A stretch of 64,000 nt of DNA from Drosophila persimilis (taxonomy: Eukaryota > Arthropoda > Insecta > Diptera > Drosophilidae): the NCBI RefSeq assembly GCF_003286085.1, contig NW_020825288.1, positions 11,408,001 through 11,472,000 on the forward strand, written 5' to 3'. Positions 59,900-64,000 of this stretch are shown here, one piece after another. Under the pieces are notes generated by a model. It was not told the origin of the DNA and made no database searches. It worked only from the letters and a program-made list of their open reading frames with translations. Numbering within the stretch: position 1 is the stretch's first letter; each line of letters starts with the position of its first letter. Both the position numbers and the translations under genes were made by a program.

Positions 59900-60574
59900 T
59901 CTGGTGCTGCCCGGCACGTAAGCGGTCTTGGCATCTTTCACCATGTGTTGGCGCAGCTTACGCAAAATTATTTATGAAAACAGAGCCGGTAACAAGAAAT
60001 ACAACAACTCCGATTCTCTGCTATCAATCAGAGGCGCTGTCCCAACTTTGGCTATGGAAATCGCCGGCCAGCCACGACGACAACGTCGCCTTCTGTGGAA
60101 ATTCAGCATCGATTTGCATATATGACAAACGGTCGCGGCGGGCAGATTATAATTATCGCGGCTGCCACTTGCAGCGGCCGTCCTCAGATACAAATGTATC
60201 CCAAAGTGCGTATCTCGCCTGCATGAACCTTGTCCGCGCTCTTATAACAGCTCTGTTTCTGTTTCTGATATTGATTTCATAATTTATCAGTGCCCGCCAG
60301 TCAATGGCCATTAGATCAATGCACAAAATCTCGGATGCATAACAAAGGTGCCGCATTCTGAATGTATTACGGAAAAGCAACCCCACATAAGAGCACGAGT
60401 ACGACTACAAGTGCGAGTACGAGGGAGTTTAGGGACTGATTTGGTTGGGAGTGGGAGAGCCAAGCCAGATGACAAATCAATCTGTTTGTAATCAAAAGCG
60501 AGTGCCACATGGCGCTGTCGCGATTTTCACCCAATAAGGAAGCAAACCAGAAACAGCAGCCAAGCAAAACATTG

Positions 60575-60595
60575 GCCGCCGCCGCCGCCGCCGCC
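60575..60595. repeat. (CCG)n microsatellite
   Basis: Seven GCC/CCG units, followed by imperfect GCCACC units. Confidence 0.85.
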
Positions 60596-63500
60596 AGCGC
60601 CACCGCCACCAAGCAGCAACAGGCCCTATAAATCTGCTCTACCACCAGAAACCAGAGACTGAAAACTGAACACTGAACACTGAACACTGAAGACCGGGAG
60701 AGTCCAAAGCCAGACCAGACCAGTTGCTCCGGCTGGCTGCGACTGCGACTGCGACCAGTTGGCCTGGCCTATGAGGCAGGCAGACAGCCATCGGGCAAGG
60801 GGGAGCGCAGAGCGAGAGGAGAGGCAATGTTGCTTGGAAGTAAAAATAACCTCAGCTAAGTTCACTGGGGCGAGGTTGAATGAACTCCCAGAGAAATGTG
60901 ATGATTTCTCTGCCCCCAACCATTTGATGTTTGGTGTTTGGTTCGACTGCAACTCGTTTTTGTCCGGACTCCGGATATATCAATAAGCGGCCTTTTTCCT
61001 ATGGCTTGGGCTGTGCTCTCAATCCGCGATTGCAGTCTCAATTTCTCTCAATTAACGTTTGTATTTTGCGAGCAATTTGCGAGAGAGACATCAGCGACAG
61101 ACGACAGATACAATTAACTTATCGCGAAAAAGTTTCCGGAAACGGACTGCCGACTGCCCACACAATCGGTACGGGGAATCGGATGGGTACTGGAATGGGA
61201 AGGGATGGGGATTACTGATGGGGGGATATAGCGAGTACCAGGAAAGCAAGTGCAATAATACTTGTATCACAGACTCGGTTCTGTCGGTTCGCGTTTAATA
61301 TGTTTGTTGACATCCAATTAGAGCGATTTCCTTCCTCATTAACAAACGCAGCAAAGTATCCATGTTTCGCCTTGGGTTTCGACTATGAGATGCCTCTTAA
61401 CTGGGGGTCGGTTGTAATTATTATGCTCCTAAAAGTATGCAATAATTGCTCATCATCTATATAGTATATCCATTAATATATGTAGATAGTGCAAGTACCC
61501 ATATACCTGAAATACCCTTTTGATAACATATGGAGACGGAGAGCTGTGAGCTGGAACGCAGACGTTGATGTGTTTTGAAATTTAACTCAAGCGTCAACAA
61601 ATTATAGCACACATGAACGAGATGCACTTACACACACACACATACACTCTGAGTCAGTCTCTCACACACACTGATACATTCGCACACACGAGAGTGCAGT
61701 GGAATCACGACAAACAATTAGAGCTGCTGTGGACATTGTTAGCGATGCATTTTCATAGACATAGACATGGACACATCATCATCATCATCATCCACATCAC
61801 TATCACCTCACTCTCACACACAGCCAGTGTTGCACGCACACAGATCCGCAATTAGACCTGGCAACTCTGCACGCTTAAAGTACAATAAACCCAGATAGCA
61901 ACACACCACACCACAATGATAGTCGCAACAGTCGTCGGTCGTCTTCGTCTCCGTCTTGTGGGGTTTTTGAACTTGCTCCTCTCTACACTATCTCACTCTC
62001 TCTTTCTCTCGCTCTCTTGCGCCATCTCCCTCTATCTCTCTCTTCCTATCTCTAGGCACTGTCTCACCTCTTGCCATTGCCTCGATTGCTCTGCAAGTCT
62101 ATGGTCTTGGTTCCGCTGCCTGGCGGGCTGGTGCTGCTTCTGTTGCGGACTGACTGAGTTTTATGACGTTGGCGCCGGTTTATGGCAAACATTTAGCGGA
62201 ACGTTTAGCAGCCAAATGGCTTTATTATTGATGCCAGTTGCCGGCTGCCAGCCGGCCCAACGAAAGTGAAAGCTGCGCATTAGACTCAAGCGATTTGGGG
62301 CAACTATGTGAGTCCGGTTGGGGGGTTCTAGAACGATGCCGCAAGTGTGTGTTTGTGCCACTGATTTCAGAGGTATTCAGATTAACACGGGGCATTTTTG
62401 TTGTATTTTTGTATGCCTTTATATATTTATATGTATATATCGGGTATTTGATTCACACCACCGCTCTTTAGTTGTTGCACATAAATGAATGAATTGAAAC
62501 TTACATGCAATAAGGAAAAAATTATTCCAATCAACCTGCTGCAATGTATGTTGCTCCCTTATATCCTTGAACTTTGTACTTATGTATATAGGAGATAACT
62601 ATCATCCTGATTTGGCCCTTGACCCCAGCAGACTAGCAGCATAGCAGCATAGCAGCAGCAGAGCCACTGAGTATCTCTAAGCGCGGGCTGTTCCACCTAC
62701 AACAGACTGCCGCCAAACAAGTAGCATACATAAGAGGACATTTGGGCTAAGAGCTCTCTCTGGCTCAACCCCACGCTCCACTCTGTTGGGTAGTAATCCA
62801 AAGCCCAGGCAGGCTCATATACAAGGCACATAATGCCATTTACAAATCCAGACGGAAGCAAAGCGGTGCGACAGAGATGGGGAGCTGGGCTCCATTACAT
62901 GGCATGAATAACAAATCTAAACATATGTACTACACATAAATATGTGTACCCCTGCGCTGCTGAATGGAGAGCCAACAAAAAGGAAAAAAAATAACGAAAA
63001 TGGAAAAAATACGAAATTGGGGTAGGTGGAATGGAGCACTAGGGGGGGTGGTAGTGGGTATGGAGGGGTGCACTTTGGCCCAGACACATGCCGGGCCAGA
63101 CGAGCATACACACAGAAACAGATACAGATACTGGGGGCAAGAACAATGTGGCATGGCAGGGGCGAACGTGTCGACATGGGGTTGCTACCCCTCACATTGT
63201 CGCTGCTGGCGATGATGATGATGATAGCTCTCCCCCATCCCGCTCCGGCCGCCACTTAATAGCTCTGCCACTTGCGGCACATCCTGCGAACCTATTCGCA
63301 TTTCATATACTTACATCATTGCGCTTGTATTGGTGGCCCACTCCGCGACCGGTCGGCGGCATGTCAATGGGGAGTGTATACTGGTGCAGGGATGGTTGGA
63401 GGGCCGCCGGGAGGTCGGGGGGACTGGAGCGGCGGCAGCAGAAAGAATTGCATTTAAATACATTAAATTGTGTAAATAATATGCTACACATGTTGCCAGT

Positions 63501-64000
63501 TCATTAAATACATGCCACAGATATACATGCCTAGACACATGTAGATACAGATACAGATACAGAGGTACTTGCACACTCTGGCACTCTGTGGCACACTCTG
63601 TGACCTGTATCTGTGTGCGATTGGCTTACATGCCACATGCCACATGCCACTGGACTGGAGTGGCTTTATGTGTGTTTATTTGACCAGCAATTTATTTATG
63701 GCATTTTATCAATTTTATTTTCACCCCGCTCTCCCCCCGCGTCTCTCTTTTGTCAGAGGATTGGATTGGGTTTCGTTTCGTTTCGGTTGCCCCTGTTCTG
63801 TTGGCCCGTGAGAGGCACGCGTTGTATCTTGCTGTACGCCTGTTGCCATATCCTTTAAATGCAACTTGTGCGGCATTTTCCCGCTGGGCGTGTTGGCCCC
63901 GGCAACCACTTGAAGCCACTCTTTGATCCTCTTGAGCTAATTAAATGTCGAGAGCGGTGACTTGAGCATGCACGCCGTGGCGACATCAAAGCGTCTCTTA

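Larger units (their letters stand above)
56450..64000. other. Non-coding flank upstream of tal
   Basis: No gene is recognised in this 7.5 kb. Overlapping open frames at 57763-58309 on + have no domain and no codon signature. Microsatellites include (CTG)n at 59873-59899, (CCG)n at 60575-60595, CA-rich runs at about 61627-61690 and (GATACA)n at about 63544-63563. By analogy with D. melanogaster, tal enhancers may lie here. Confidence 0.55.

Overview
The window is nuclear DNA of a fruit fly of the genus Drosophila. The evidence is a run of Osiris genes next to PEBP genes, insect-type short introns, GT-AG splice sites, TATA/DRE/Motif 1 core promoters, and the tarsal-less (tal, also called polished rice or pri) polycistronic small-ORF gene. 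The species cannot be fixed by eye. Repeats near 23.3 kb resemble ones common in several Drosophila groups; an obscura-group fly is possible but not shown.

Layout. 85-7356 (+): the 3' seven coding exons of an Osiris-like gene, probably Osi17, with a long Gln/His/Pro-rich stretch and a Cys-containing C-terminal domain. 11.0-12.4 kb: Osi18. 15.0-16.8 kb: Osi19. 20.5-21.9 kb: Osi20. All on +, and the last three have TATA boxes. 22.5-23.55 kb: decayed linker-histone-like sequence in two inverted pieces around a transposon tail. 24.4-27.0 kb: three tandem PEBP genes (+). 27.1-27.6 kb: SmD2 (-), whose start codon is split by an intron. 28.6-29.9 kb: a TRM13-type tRNA methyltransferase (+). 30.9-31.35 kb: two unrelated gene fragments (ABCC transporter, sarcosine dehydrogenase). 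32.4-34.7 kb: NSF, judged Nsf2 from its neighbour (+). 35-54.5 kb and 56.5-64 kb: long non-coding DNA rich in simple repeats. 54.5-56.5 kb: the tal/pri gene (-).

The outstanding system is tal/pri. One minus-strand transcript unit carries four tiny ORFs with the LDPTGxY signature: two identical 11-residue peptides, an 11-residue variant, and a 32-residue peptide with two motifs. A fifth Arg-rich ORF of 37 codons follows. The spacers between them contain no ATG on the coding strand. The system is known from Drosophila, but ordinary gene callers miss it because the ORFs are so short. The peptides switch the Shavenbaby transcription factor to an activator during epidermal and leg development. The long flanks probably hold its enhancers, including possible ecdysone-receptor and Ftz-F1 sites.

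From memory, the Osiris/PEBP block lies at 83E and tal/Nsf2 at 87F in D. melanogaster. Their closeness here implies a chromosomal rearrangement, with a likely junction in the gene-fragment debris between SmD2/TRM13 and Nsf2.
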